Shown here: positions 24,042-32,318 of the stretch, piece by piece
Layout of the letters: each line of letters opens with the position of its first letter
Numbering within the stretch: the stretch's first letter is position 1
NCBI RefSeq assembly: GCF_003687455.1
Contig: NZ_PHOA01000012.1
Coordinates: 1-40,630, forward strand
Direction of reading: 5' to 3'
DNA: 40,630 nucleotides
Source of the DNA: Kocuria tytonicola
Lineage (GTDB): Bacteria; Actinomycetota; Actinomycetes; Actinomycetales; Micrococcaceae
Notes under the pieces: generated by a model
Seen by the model: the letters and a program-made list of their open reading frames with translations, nothing else
Databases searched by the model: none
What the model was told of the DNA's origin: nothing
Program-made: the position numbers and the translations under genes

Positions 24042-26003
24042 TCAGTCCAGTCCGCGCAGCTCCAGCGTGAGCGTGGCGGGGGCTGCCGGGTCCACGGTGA
24101 ACGGGATCCCCCAGTCCTGCTGGTACAGGTGGCACGCCGCGTGCTCGGGGATCTCGCCGTCCGGGGAGCCGTCGCACGCCGCCGCGCGCGCGGTCACGTG
24201 CAGGACCCCCTCCGTGACGCCCTCGGCCAGGCGCAGCGTGCGGGTCAGGCCCTGAGCGGTGCCGCCACCTTCCGCGAGCGCCTCCTCGGGCGAGGACGAG
24301 ACCTTCAGCTGCGTGGGATCCCCCCACCGGGTGTCGAGCTTCTGTCCCGCCGGTGCCGCGAACCGCACCGCGAGCTCCAGCTCACCGGGAGCCACGGGCG
24401 TGCGCCTGCGTTGCATCTGCGCCGCGCCCTCGTCCACGGTCTGCGCCTGCTTGGGCACCGCCACACGCACCAGGCGGTGCGCGTTGGTCTCCACCACCAC
24501 GAGCGTGGGCTCCTCCTGACCGGTGTCCAGCAGCACGTCCGAGGGCTCCGCGAGTCCGCGCGTGAGCGTCGTCGTCTCCCGCGTGGCCGGGTCGTAGCGG
24601 CGCACCGCGCCGTTGTAGGTGTCCGCCACGGCCACGGAGCCGTCCGGGAGCACCGTCACGCCCAGGCAGTGCTGCAGCCGTGCCTCGCCCGCGGGACCGT
24701 CCCGGAACCCGAAGTCGAACAGCCCCAGCCCCACGGCCGACTCCACCACGGGTGTCCCCTCCGCGCTGCCGACGCCGCTGTCCCCGGCCGGGTCCGCGGC
24801 CTCGCCGCCTCCGGTGGCCGCCTGCGAGAAGCGCACGCTGCGCAGCGCGGAGGACTCGGAGTCCGCGACCCACACGGTGCCGTGCACGTCCTGCACGAGC
24901 CCCGAGGGCTGGGCGAACCAGGACTCGTGGGCGGTGCCGTCGCGCAGGCCCTCGTCCCCGGTGCCGGCCAGGACCGCGATCGCGCCGGTGCGCGGGTCGA
25001 AGGAGAACAGCTGGTGGGTGCCGGCCATCGCGACCACCAGGGTGTCCGCGGCGTCGGACCACACGAGGTCCCACGGGGAGGACAGCGCCACGTCCGTGGG
25101 ATCGGTCTCCGGAACGAGGTTGGGGTCCACGCCCCGGGCGCGGGCGTCGTCGAGCAGCCGCTGCACACCGCTGCCCGCGATCGTGCGGACCGAGCCGCTG
25201 CCCAGGTCCACGCCGCGCAGCCGGTGGTTCACGGTGTCCGCGACCACGAGGTCGTAGCCCACCGCCGAGCGCACCGCGCCGGGGAGCACGGCAATGCCCT
25301 GGGGCTCGTTGAACCGCGCGAGCTCCGGGCCGCCGTCCGCCCAGCCGCGTGCGCCCGAGCCGATGGTGCGGCGCACCGTGGTGAGGTCGGACTCCAGCTG
25401 GACCAGGCGGTGGTGACCGGTGTCGCTCACCATGAACGAGCCGTCCGGCAGCGCCACGACCTTGCCGGGGAAGCGCAGGTCCCCCTCGGGCTGGGGGCGG
25501 GGCACGTACGGCCCGTCCCCGCGGTGCAGCGTGCCCTTCTCCTCGTGCTCGGCCACGAGCTCCTCCACCAGTGAGGTCAGACCCGCCACGTGGCCCTCGC
25601 CGGAGAGGTGCGCCACGATGTAGCCCTCGGGGTCCACCACCACCAGGGTGGGCCACGCGCGCGCCGTGTAGGCGTCCCAGGTCTGCAGGCGGGGGTCGTC
25701 CAGCACGGGGTGGGTGATCTCGTAGCGGTCCACCGCGGCCGCCAGCGCGTCCGGGTCCGCTTCGTGCTCGAACTTGGGCGAGTGCACACCCACCGTGACC
25801 ACCACGTCCCCGTACTTCTCCTCGAGCGGGCGCAGCTCGTCCAGCACGTGCAGGCAGTTGATGCAGCAGAAGGACCAGAAGTCCAGGATCACGATCTTCC
25901 CCCGCAGGCCCTGCAGGTCCAGCTCCTGCCCGCCGGTGTTGAGCCAGCCGCGTCCGGTGAGCTCGGAGGCGCGGACGGGAGTGGTCATGCGTGCAGCGGT
26001 CAA
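24042..26003 (-). CDS. Thioredoxin-NHL-repeat protein
   Basis: A roughly 653-residue protein. A thioredoxin-like domain (about 1-170) with the active site CINC in WSFCCINCLHVLDEL, at residues 47-50 counted from TTG 26003, is followed by an NHL-type beta-propeller (about 180-540) with repeated motifs such as VVALPDGSFMVSDTGHHRLVQ and GVTVLPDGSVAVADTYNGAV. A small C-terminal domain follows. The family is widespread in Actinobacteria and is thought to act in thiol-disulfide redox chemistry, but its partners are unknown. No signal peptide is seen. TTG 26003 is preferred because AAGGA lies 6 bases upstream; ATG 25988 and GTG 26018 are in frame but lack a spaced binding site. A -10-like TAGCGT lies at 26046-26051. 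Confidence 0.85.
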   Translation of the reverse strand: MTAARMTTPVRASELTGRGWLNTGGQELDLQGLRGKIVILDFWSFCCINCLHVLDELRPLEEKYGDVVVTVGVHSPKFEHEADPDALAAAVDRYEITHPVLDDPRLQTWDAYTARAWPTLVVVDPEGYIVAHLSGEGHVAGLTSLVEELVAEHEEKGTLHRGDGPYVPRPQPEGDLRFPGKVVALPDGSFMVSDTGHHRLVQLESDLTTVRRTIGSGARGWADGGPELARFNEPQGIAVLPGAVRSAVGYDLVVADTVNHRLRGVDLGSGSVRTIAGSGVQRLLDDARARGVDPNLVPETDPTDVALSSPWDLVWSDAADTLVVAMAGTHQLFSFDPRTGAIAVLAGTGDEGLRDGTAHESWFAQPSGLVQDVHGTVWVADSESSALRSVRFSQAATGGGEAADPAGDSGVGSAEGTPVVESAVGLGLFDFGFRDGPAGEARLQHCLGVTVLPDGSVAVADTYNGAVRRYDPATRETTTLTRGLAEPSDVLLDTGQEEPTLVVVETNAHRLVRVAVPKQAQTVDEGAAQMQRRRTPVAPGELELAVRFAAPAGQKLDTRWGDPTQLKVSSSPEEALAEGGGTAQGLTRTLRLAEGVTEGVLHVTARAAACDGSPDGEIPEHAACHLYQQDWGIPFTVDPAAPATLTLELRGLD

Positions 26004-26018
26004 CGGGGGTCCTTCCAC

Positions 26019-26242
26019 GGGGGTGCAGGGGTTCTCTCCCTGCCAACGCTATCCCCGCGCCAGGACTTCCCGCGCACCGCATGACGCCCGGCACACCGCC
26101 CCGGGCACCCCCGGGCCAGCTGCGCCGGGACGACGCCGCCGCGTGCCGGAGCGGGCAGGGGGCCCGAGGACGGGGCTGGGCCCCGGAGACGGACCCGTGC
26201 GACGTCGTCCTCCGCTGCGGCAGGACGTGGGAGTGGGGCGGG
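26019..26242. other. Intergenic region between copD-ctaG and the thioredoxin gene
   Basis: 224 bases, GC-rich, between the end of the CopD-CtaG gene and the start of the thioredoxin-NHL gene. The only signal seen is a possible -10 box (TAGCGT, minus strand, 26046-26051) for the thioredoxin gene. No small gene is supported. Confidence 0.5.
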
Positions 26243-28417
26243 TCAGCGGCGGGGCTCGTCCCGTTCGGCGAGTTCGGCCATCATCGCGTTGTAGGCGCGC
26301 AGCTCGGCGTCGTCCGTGCGGTCCGCCTGCCGGTCCACGCGGCGGTTCTCCTTGCTGCCCTCCATGGCCCACAGCACGGCCATGATGACGGCGAGCAGGA
26401 ACGTGGGGAACTCCCCGATGCCCCACATGAGCATGCCGCCCAGCTGCTGGTCCTCCAGGGCGCCGGGGCCCCACGGGCGGCCCATGTTGCCGAACCACGA
26501 GGCCTGCAGCACGGTGGTGAGGCTCATGATGCTGATGCCGATGAAGGCGTGGGCGGCCATGGTGGCCAGCAGCAGCACCAGCCTCATGGGGTAGGTGGGC
26601 CGGCGCGGGATGGGGTCGATCCCGATCAGCACGAGCGCGAACATGTACCCCGTGAACAGGAAGTGCACCATCATGAACTCGTGGCCCACGTGGTAGCGCA
26701 GGGTGAAGCGGAAGAGGTCCGTGAAGTAGAACAGCACGATCGAGAATGCGAAGTTCGCCGCCGCGAAGATCGGGTGGGTCACGATCTTCCCCCACGTGGA
26801 GTGCACGAGGCGCAGGATCCACTCGCGCGGCCCACGCGTCCCGTCCCGGCGGGGCTCCAGTGCCTTGAGAACCACCGTCACGGGCGCGCCGGACACGAGG
26901 AACAGGGGCACAATCATCGTGAGGGTCATGTGCTCCACCATGTGGGCGGAGAACAGCACGCGCGCGTAGACGGACACCCCGCCGCACGTGGCGTAGACCA
27001 GGGCCGCCAGACCCACGAACCAGGACGCGGTGCGCAGGGGGGACCAGGTGTCGCCGCGCCGCCAGACCGTCACGGCGGACCACAGGTAGACCACGGCCAG
27101 GAACACGGCCACGGCCACCCAGAACCAGTCCCAGCGCCACGTGGTGAACCAGCCGGCCACGGTGGGCTCCGGGGGCAGCTCGTACCACGTGAGGATGCGG
27201 GCGGGTGAGGCGTCCGGGGACAGTTCCTCCGGGACGGGCGGAGCGGTGCGGCTCAGGGCGGTCGCAATGCCCATGAGCAGGCCCATGAGCACGACCTCCA
27301 CCACGATCACGCGCCACAGGGTGGCCGTGCGGGAGCGGGAGCCGTCCGCCACACCGGGAATCAGCCACTGCCGGTGCGCGAAGCCCGCGGCCGCGAGCAC
27401 CAGCGTGAGCACGAGCTTGGTCACCGCGAGCATGCCGTAGGAGGAGGTCAGCTGCTCCCAGGACCCGATCCGCACGGCGGCGTTGATGATCCCGGACAGC
27501 ACCACCAGGAGGTAGCAGCCCAGCGCCACCACGGAGTAGCGCCGCAGCACCACGGCGAGCAGGGGCTCCGTGCGGGTGGTGCCACCGCGGTGGCTGACCA
27601 CCGCGGACTCGCGGGCCAGCAGCGGGCCCACCCACACGAGCACGATGATCCCGCCCACCCACAGGCACACGCCCAGCAGGTGCAGGCCCAGGGAGTTCAC
27701 CGCCCCCATGTGGTCCGCGCCGCCGGCCGCGTGCCCGTTGAGGGCCAGGGCCACGAGCGCCACGAAGGACAGGGCGAGGGTGCAGAAGAGACCGAGCAGG
27801 GAGCGCACACCGAACACCAGGGTGGTCACCACCGCGGCCACCATCACCAGCACCGCCTGGGACTGGCCGGTGGAGATGCCGGTGACGTAGTGCAGCAGCT
27901 CCTGGGTGTACCCGGCACCCGCGCCGATCCCCGTGCCGGAGACGTCCGAGTAGGTGAAGACCAGCACGGCCACGGCGGCCACCGTCCACACCACGGACGC
28001 CGCCTCCACGAGCTGCATCACCGCCCGGAACACGGGGTGCTCGGGCTCCCCCGTCTGCTCCCGGCTGTTGCGCGGGGGCCGGGTGCGGGAGCGGTCCGCG
28101 AAGCGCGGCACCACGCCGATGGCCAGCAGCAGACCACCCATGACCACGCTCATGGCGATGTTGTGGACGGTCTCCACCACGGGCAGACCCCACCGCACGA
28201 ACGTGCCGGGGTCCGCCACCTGCCGGGGAGCCGCCGCACCGCCGTAGACGAGCGCGACCGTCATGCCGATCATCGCAGCCACGAGCACCACCGTGACGGT
28301 CCACGGGCTCACGCTCACCCCCGCACCCTTCGAGGGGGCGGGACCCCGGCCCGTGGATCCGGGGGATCCGCCCCCGCGTGCCGGGCGGGAGCCCCTGGTC
28401 CGTGCGGTGGTACTCAT
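26243..28417 (-). CDS. CopD-CtaG fusion, copper import / cytochrome oxidase assembly
   Basis: A 724-residue polytopic protein. The N-terminal half (about 30-400) resembles CopD/YcnJ-type copper-import membrane proteins, with His-containing helices (GLHLLGVCLWVGGIIVLVW, the LLHYVTGISTGQSQAVLV loop). The C-terminal half (about 420-690) matches the CtaG/Caa3_CtaG family linked to copper insertion into cytochrome c oxidase: LFSAHMVEHMTLTMIVPLFLVSGAP with conserved His, LRYHVGHEFMMVHFLFTGYMFALV and MAAHAFIGISIMS. Metal ligation by these His and Met residues is inferred from the family. GGAGGAG precedes ATG 28417. It is the last gene of the copper cluster, 88 bases after the peroxidase gene. Confidence 0.9.
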   Translation of the reverse strand: MSTTARTRGSRPARGGGSPGSTGRGPAPSKGAGVSVSPWTVTVVLVAAMIGMTVALVYGGAAAPRQVADPGTFVRWGLPVVETVHNIAMSVVMGGLLLAIGVVPRFADRSRTRPPRNSREQTGEPEHPVFRAVMQLVEAASVVWTVAAVAVLVFTYSDVSGTGIGAGAGYTQELLHYVTGISTGQSQAVLVMVAAVVTTLVFGVRSLLGLFCTLALSFVALVALALNGHAAGGADHMGAVNSLGLHLLGVCLWVGGIIVLVWVGPLLARESAVVSHRGGTTRTEPLLAVVLRRYSVVALGCYLLVVLSGIINAAVRIGSWEQLTSSYGMLAVTKLVLTLVLAAAGFAHRQWLIPGVADGSRSRTATLWRVIVVEVVLMGLLMGIATALSRTAPPVPEELSPDASPARILTWYELPPEPTVAGWFTTWRWDWFWVAVAVFLAVVYLWSAVTVWRRGDTWSPLRTASWFVGLAALVYATCGGVSVYARVLFSAHMVEHMTLTMIVPLFLVSGAPVTVVLKALEPRRDGTRGPREWILRLVHSTWGKIVTHPIFAAANFAFSIVLFYFTDLFRFTLRYHVGHEFMMVHFLFTGYMFALVLIGIDPIPRRPTYPMRLVLLLATMAAHAFIGISIMSLTTVLQASWFGNMGRPWGPGALEDQQLGGMLMWGIGEFPTFLLAVIMAVLWAMEGSKENRRVDRQADRTDDAELRAYNAMMAELAERDEPRR

Positions 28418-28505
28418 CGTGGCGCTCCTCCGGCCCGTCGAGTGATCGGTCTGTGCTTCCGGCGTGTCACGCCACCGGGGACGCTGTGCGCTCCGCAGTA
28501 CGGGC

Positions 28506-29798
28506 TCACCCGAACAGTGTGTCCCCGATGAACCCTCCGGGCCCGCAACCGGGCGGGATGGCGAACACGGCCGAGCCGATGGGCACCGTCCAGGTGTTCA
28601 GCATGTCCAGCTCGTCCAGGCGCTTCTGGATGGGCACGAACTGCCTGCCGGGGTCCGCCTGGTAGGACGCGAAGATGAGTCCGGTGTTCGAGACGCCGCC
28701 GGAGACGTCCCCGGACCGGCTGTGTCCGGACGCGTCGCTCACCGCCAGATCATAGTTGTAGACCCTGCGGAAGATCTTCTCGTCCGGGTTCTCGCTCCGG
28801 GAGCGTCGCACGTGGCTGTAGGAGGAGATCACCGGGAACCCCAGCGGGCCCTTGGCCCCGAAGTCCGGCTCGTCGTGCTCCTCGCTGCCGGTGAGCGGCG
28901 CACCGGTGGAGAGCTTGCGCCCCACGGCGTCCTCCCGGGCCGGGGTGTCGGCCTCGTCCCACGTGTCCAGGTTCATGTGGATGCGGCGGATCACCACGGA
29001 CGTGCCGTCCTGGATCCAGGGCTCGAACCCGCCCTGCCCGTAGACGACCCTGTCGTGGTCCGGTTCCCCGGGGTAGGGGTTCACCGTGCCGTCCACCTGC
29101 CCGAACAGGTTGCGCATGGTCTGCCCGTCCTCCGTGGCCCCCACGGTGTTCCGGAAGCCGTCCTGCACCCAGCGCACGCTCGCGAACGAGCGCACGTCCT
29201 TGAGCAGCACGCGCTGCGCGTGGGCCAGGGTGAGCTTGTCGTCGCAGCACAGCTGCAGCAGCAGGTCCCCCTGGTTCCACTTCTCCTGGAGCCGGTCGAT
29301 CGAGAACGCGGGCAGGGGGCGCAGCCACCCGGGCACGCGCGAGGCGTCCACGAGCTTCAGCGCCCGCGGGCCGAAGCCCACCGTGACCGTGAGCCGTGAC
29401 GGGTTCTGGGCGAGCCACGGCTCCTGGTCGTTGAGGGGCGCCTCCCCCTGGGTCAGCGCCGCGGCGTCGTCGGTCAGGATGCGCAGCAGCCGCCGCAGGG
29501 AGTCCCGGGAGGCCCCGGTGTTCAGGTCCAGGCCCACGAACGCGCAGAAGGCCTGGGGCAGCGTGGTGACGCCGGCCTGCCGCGCGCCGTGGAACGGCTC
29601 GGTCCTGAGCCCGGGGCGGGGTCCGTTCTGCGCGTCGGCCAGGCCGGGGGCCGTGGCACCCAGCGCCGCCGCGGACACCGCTCCGATCCCCGTGGCGCCG
29701 GCGCCGGCGACCGCGCCCGTGAGCAGCGATCGCCGGCTCCACCCGGTGCGCGCGGGGGACTCGTTCCCCGCCTGCGGGGGATTCCGGTCAGTGGCCAT
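28506..29798 (-). CDS. Dyp-type heme peroxidase, Tat-exported (DtpA/EfeB-like)
   Basis: A 430-residue dye-decolorizing peroxidase. The signal peptide is of the twin-arginine type (SRRSLLTGAVAGAG, Arg22-Arg23), as expected for a protein exported folded with its heme. The family motif GxxDG appears as GQVDG before TVNP, with the catalytic Asp. The likely heme-ligand His is in SYSHVRRSR. ATG 29798 overlaps the end of the PCuAC gene by 11 bases. In Streptomyces lividans a Dyp peroxidase encoded next to Sco and ECuC copper proteins is needed for maturation of the cuproenzyme GlxA. The same arrangement here suggests a copper-linked oxidative role rather than EfeB-type iron extraction from heme. No efeU/efeO is present. 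Confidence 0.92.
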   Translation of the reverse strand: MATDRNPPQAGNESPARTGWSRRSLLTGAVAGAGATGIGAVSAAALGATAPGLADAQNGPRPGLRTEPFHGARQAGVTTLPQAFCAFVGLDLNTGASRDSLRRLLRILTDDAAALTQGEAPLNDQEPWLAQNPSRLTVTVGFGPRALKLVDASRVPGWLRPLPAFSIDRLQEKWNQGDLLLQLCCDDKLTLAHAQRVLLKDVRSFASVRWVQDGFRNTVGATEDGQTMRNLFGQVDGTVNPYPGEPDHDRVVYGQGGFEPWIQDGTSVVIRRIHMNLDTWDEADTPAREDAVGRKLSTGAPLTGSEEHDEPDFGAKGPLGFPVISSYSHVRRSRSENPDEKIFRRVYNYDLAVSDASGHSRSGDVSGGVSNTGLIFASYQADPGRQFVPIQKRLDELDMLNTWTVPIGSAVFAIPPGCGPGGFIGDTLFG

Positions 29799-30543
29799 GG
29801 CATTCCGGCAGTGCCGAGGAGGACGGGGACGCGCCGTGCCCCGCATGCCCCGAGTGCTCGTCGTGCGAGCCGCTGCCGTGGGACGAGCCGTGCGAGGCGT
29901 GCTCGTCGGAGGAGCCGTGCGAGGCGTGCTCCTCCGAGGAGCCGCTCGCGCCGTCGCCGGGCGCGTAGTTCTCCTTGGCGCCCGAGTAGTCGCGCACGGG
30001 AACGGTCACGTCCTGGGTGCCGGCGTCGGTGGTGAGCTGCAGGCTCAGGTCGGCCCCCGGCTGCAGGGAGCACGTCAGCCCCATGAGCATGATGTGGTTC
30101 CCACCCGGCTCCAGGGTGAGGCTCTGGCCGGCCGGGATCGTGAACCCGCCCTTCTTCTCCTGCATCTGCGTGGATCCGCTCTGCGCATCCTTGGCGGTCT
30201 CGTGCATCTGCACGGACTCCGCGATGCCGTGGGTGTCCGCGCCCGTGAGCGTGACGTCCTTGTCCGAGGTGTTCTTCACGGTGCCGAACACGCCCGTCAT
30301 CCCGGAGTTCGCCGCTTTGGCCCAGCCCTCGCTCAGCTCCAGCGGACCGGTCGCGGTGGTCCGGGACGCGGAGCTCTCCGCGGAGCCCGACGACGCCTGC
30401 TCGCCGTTCTGCGCGGAGCAGCCGGTGAGCGCCGCGAGACCCAGGCCGAGGGCGGCCACGGTGGCCAGGGCCCGGTGGGCCGGGCGCACCGGGCGGGACG
30501 CGGCGGGAGCGGTGTTCTGGTGGGTGGTGGTGCTGGTGTTCAT
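29788..30543 (-). CDS. PCuAC copper chaperone lipoprotein with His-rich tail
   Basis: A 251-residue exported copper chaperone. The lipobox ALTGC puts the lipidated Cys at residue 42. The core carries the PCuAC ligand pattern in order: His-Met in SVQMHET, Met in TQMQEKKG and His-Met in PGGNHIMLMGLTC, which bind Cu(I) in the family. The usual family protein ends after the core. Here about 50 more residues form a tail of His, Ser, Glu and Asp (for example EHASHGSSDEHASHG, ending ECHGH) that could add metal-binding capacity. AAGGA lies upstream of ATG 30543. The next gene overlaps it by 11 bases. Outer-leaflet chaperone delivering copper to an oxidase or other cuproenzyme is inferred. Confidence 0.9.
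   Translation of the reverse strand: MNTSTTTHQNTAPAASRPVRPAHRALATVAALGLGLAALTGCSAQNGEQASSGSAESSASRTTATGPLELSEGWAKAANSGMTGVFGTVKNTSDKDVTLTGADTHGIAESVQMHETAKDAQSGSTQMQEKKGGFTIPAGQSLTLEPGGNHIMLMGLTCSLQPGADLSLQLTTDAGTQDVTVPVRDYSGAKENYAPGDGASGSSEEHASHGSSDEHASHGSSHGSGSHDEHSGHAGHGASPSSSALPECHGH
29885..29938. repeat. 27-bp tandem repeat encoding the His-rich tail
   Basis: GAGCCGTGCGAGGCGTGCTC recurs with a period of 27 bases (29885 and 29912), so the nine-residue unit EHASHGSS(D/H) is duplicated in frame in the PCuAC tail. The tail therefore looks to have grown by duplication. Confidence 0.75.
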
Positions 30544-30855
30544 GGTGTGAATCCTTCGAGATCTGTGAGGTGTGGTCGGCGCGGGTGCACGCCCTGCCGC
30601 ACGGCGCGGAACCAGGCCATCCGGGGCGGCGCACCGTACCGAGCGCACCGCAGCGGGCGGGCTGCAACGGGCGAGCCAGGACTCCCGCATGCCTCTACCG
30701 GCATGCGGTGGGTGCCGAGCGGCCACCGGGGCGCGCAGACGCACCGCGGGCCCGGGTGGGCCGGCAGCCCTGGCGGGACGTGCGGCGTCGACCGTGAGTG
30801 GTGGGAACGGGCGTCGAACCGCGGAGCTCAGGGCTCCGGGCGGGCCCGGCGCGCA
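30544..30855. other. Intergenic region with perfect hairpin between copC and the PCuAC gene
   Basis: 312 bases without a gene. It holds a perfect 9-bp stem CCGCATGCC (30685-30693) with GGCATGCGG (30700-30708) and a 6-base loop. The hairpin could be a terminator for the copC transcript, an attenuator or an operator. No T-run and no clear promoter for the PCuAC gene were recognised. The binding site CGAAGGATT before ATG 30543 is the only other signal. Confidence 0.6.
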
Positions 30856-31530
30856 TCAGCGCTGCTTGGGACGCGTGGCGACCGCGAGGACCACGAGCAG
30901 CAGCAGCAAGGCCACCACGCCGCCGATCACGGGCAGCACCCAGCTGGGTACTCCGGTGCCGCTGACCTTCTCCTGCTTCTCCTGCTGGGACGCCGAGGTC
31001 CCGGAGCTCTGGTCTCCGCTGGCCACCGGGGCGGGAGGCGCCGTGGTCTCGGCCCCCTTGCCCACGGAGTACGTGAACGTGCCCTCGATGGGGTGCCCGT
31101 CCTGTGAGACGACGCGCCACGTGACGGTGTAGGTCTCGTCCGTGTCACCACCCTCGCGCAGCGGCTGGGACACCTTGGTGTTCTGCACCGCGAGGGTTCC
31201 GCGGGTGACGTCCGTGCCGTGGGAGTCCGTGACCCGCACCTCGCTGCCGATGTCCTGGATGTTGCCGGAGAAGGTGAGCTCGAGCGTGGTCGGTGCCTTC
31301 TCGAGCGTCGCCCCGGACTCCGGGTTGGTGCGGACGAGCTCGTCGTGCGCACTGGCGGGACCGGCGGTCCCCAGGACGAGGAACAGGGCCAGGACGGCCG
31401 CGAGAAGCGCCGGGACCGTGGTGGCCGCCGCGAGACCGGGGGTGGTCCGGGCGGGGCCCGCCGGGACAGCTGGCATGGCGGTGTGGTGTGTGGCCGTCCG
31501 GGGTGCGGACCGGCCGTGGATGTCAGTCAT
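30856..31530 (-). CDS. copC: CopC-domain copper-binding protein, membrane anchored
   Basis: A 224-residue exported protein. A long N-terminal region ends in a signal sequence (LAAVLALFLVLGTAGPASA), with cleavage predicted after Ala61, leaving His62 as the new N-terminal residue. That His is the Cu(II) ligand in CopC proteins, followed by DELVRTNPESGATL of the CopC domain. The domain also carries FTYSVG and the DGHPIEGTF motif (His ligand). After a Ser/Gln-rich linker, a C-terminal membrane helix (PVIGGVVALLLLLVVLAV) and RPKQR act as anchor. ATG 31530 has AGGAG nine bases upstream. It pairs functionally with the CopD half of the fusion protein downstream. Confidence 0.92.
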   Translation of the reverse strand: MTDIHGRSAPRTATHHTAMPAVPAGPARTTPGLAAATTVPALLAAVLALFLVLGTAGPASAHDELVRTNPESGATLEKAPTTLELTFSGNIQDIGSEVRVTDSHGTDVTRGTLAVQNTKVSQPLREGGDTDETYTVTWRVVSQDGHPIEGTFTYSVGKGAETTAPPAPVASGDQSSGTSASQQEKQEKVSGTGVPSWVLPVIGGVVALLLLLVVLAVATRPKQR

Positions 31531-31639
31531 GTGAGTGCTCTCCTGCGCCAGGGGCGCGTTGCGGCCGCGGGTGCGCGGCCAGGTGGATGCGTGGATGCGC
31601 TGAACGGCACCGGCGTCCGGGAGTGCTCCGTGGCGGTGC

Positions 31640-32236
31640 CTAGACCAGGGCAGGAGGACCGCGGTATCCGCAGACCGCGGAGAGCAGCAGCTGGTCCGCG
31701 AGTGCTCGCGGGGAGGTCCAGGACGTGCGCCGCGGCACGGCAACCGTGACCGGGCGGTGCACTGCCCGCAGGATCCGCAGGACGCGCAGGGAGAGCGCGT
31801 GCAGCAGCCGGAAGAGCGCCACCTCGCCGTGGCGCAGCAGCAGGTAGGTGGCCACCGCGGCCACCGCGTGCGCGGTGAGCATCCCGCCGCCGTGGTGGGC
31901 GGCGGAGGGCAGGACCGAGACGACCACGGCGGGGCCGTCCGCGGCCGCGGCACCGTGGTGGTGGGTGTGGTCCACGGTGTGCGCCGCACCCCCGGAGTGC
32001 GCGAAGAGCACGTGCAGCAGCATCTGGGAGCTCAGGACCGCGCCGGCCACGCTGCCCCGGGACAGCACCCGGCCGGCGAGCAGCATGCAGAGGGGCGCGG
32101 CCAGGCACGTGCTGAGCGCGACGATCAGCGCGGGGGGCCAGGATCCGTCCGCGGCGGCGTGGGAACCGGCCGCGAGCGTGGTGGCCACGAAGGCGGCCAC
32201 CCAGCCCCGGGCAAGCCGGTGGGCACGACGGGACAC
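31640..32236 (-). CDS. Small His-containing membrane protein of the copper cluster
   Basis: A 198-residue integral membrane protein, not assigned to a named family. Hydrophobic helices are seen at WVAAFVATTLAAGSHAAA, ALIVALSTCLAAPLCMLLAG, GAVLSSQMLLHVLFAHSG and MLTAHAVAAVATYLLL. A loop between them has His-rich HTVDHTHHHG, then further His in SAAHHGGG, suggesting metal binding. It is the first gene of the copper cluster, 109 bases before copC. GTG 32236 is chosen because GGAGGT sits six bases upstream and a -10-like box lies about 40 bases upstream. An in-frame ATG at 32308 would add 24 residues but would lie upstream of that box. Confidence 0.75.
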   Translation of the reverse strand: MSRRAHRLARGWVAAFVATTLAAGSHAAADGSWPPALIVALSTCLAAPLCMLLAGRVLSRGSVAGAVLSSQMLLHVLFAHSGGAAHTVDHTHHHGAAAADGPAVVVSVLPSAAHHGGGMLTAHAVAAVATYLLLRHGEVALFRLLHALSLRVLRILRAVHRPVTVAVPRRTSWTSPRALADQLLLSAVCGYRGPPALV

Positions 32237-32258
32237 CGAACACCTCCGGGGCAGACGC

Positions 32259-32281
32259 AATGGGGACGGGTCTCCATTATG
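32259..32281 (-). promoter_or_regulatory. Palindromic operator overlapping a -10 box before the copper cluster
   Basis: AATGGGGAC (32259-32267) and GTCTCCATT (32270-32278) form a 9-bp inverted repeat with one mismatch and a 2-base centre. On the minus strand CATAAT (32276-32281), five of six bases of TATAAT, overlaps one arm, and TCGAAC 18 bases upstream is a weak -35. A regulator bound here would block the promoter of the membrane-protein/copC transcript. The palindrome does not fit the CsoR, CopY or Zur sites known to me. Confidence 0.5.
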
Positions 32282-32309
32282 CGCCACGGCACGGCGGAGT
32301 TCGAGCATG

Positions 32310-32318
32310 CCCCCCCCC
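32310..32318. repeat. C9/G9 homopolymer
   Basis: Nine consecutive C on the plus strand (G9 on the minus strand), next to a pyrimidine-rich stretch (32327-32360). It is the longest homopolymer noticed in the window and lies upstream of the copper-cluster promoter. Confidence 0.9.

Noticed and set aside
28506-29798. Assignment of the Dyp peroxidase as EfeB of an EfeUOB iron importer
   Set aside because: No efeU or efeO gene is present and all neighbours are copper proteins, so a DtpA-like role fits better.
32306-32308. ATG 32308 as start of the copper-cluster membrane protein
   Set aside because: It lies upstream of the likely -10 box and lacks a spaced binding site, while GTG 32236 has GGAGGT six bases before it.
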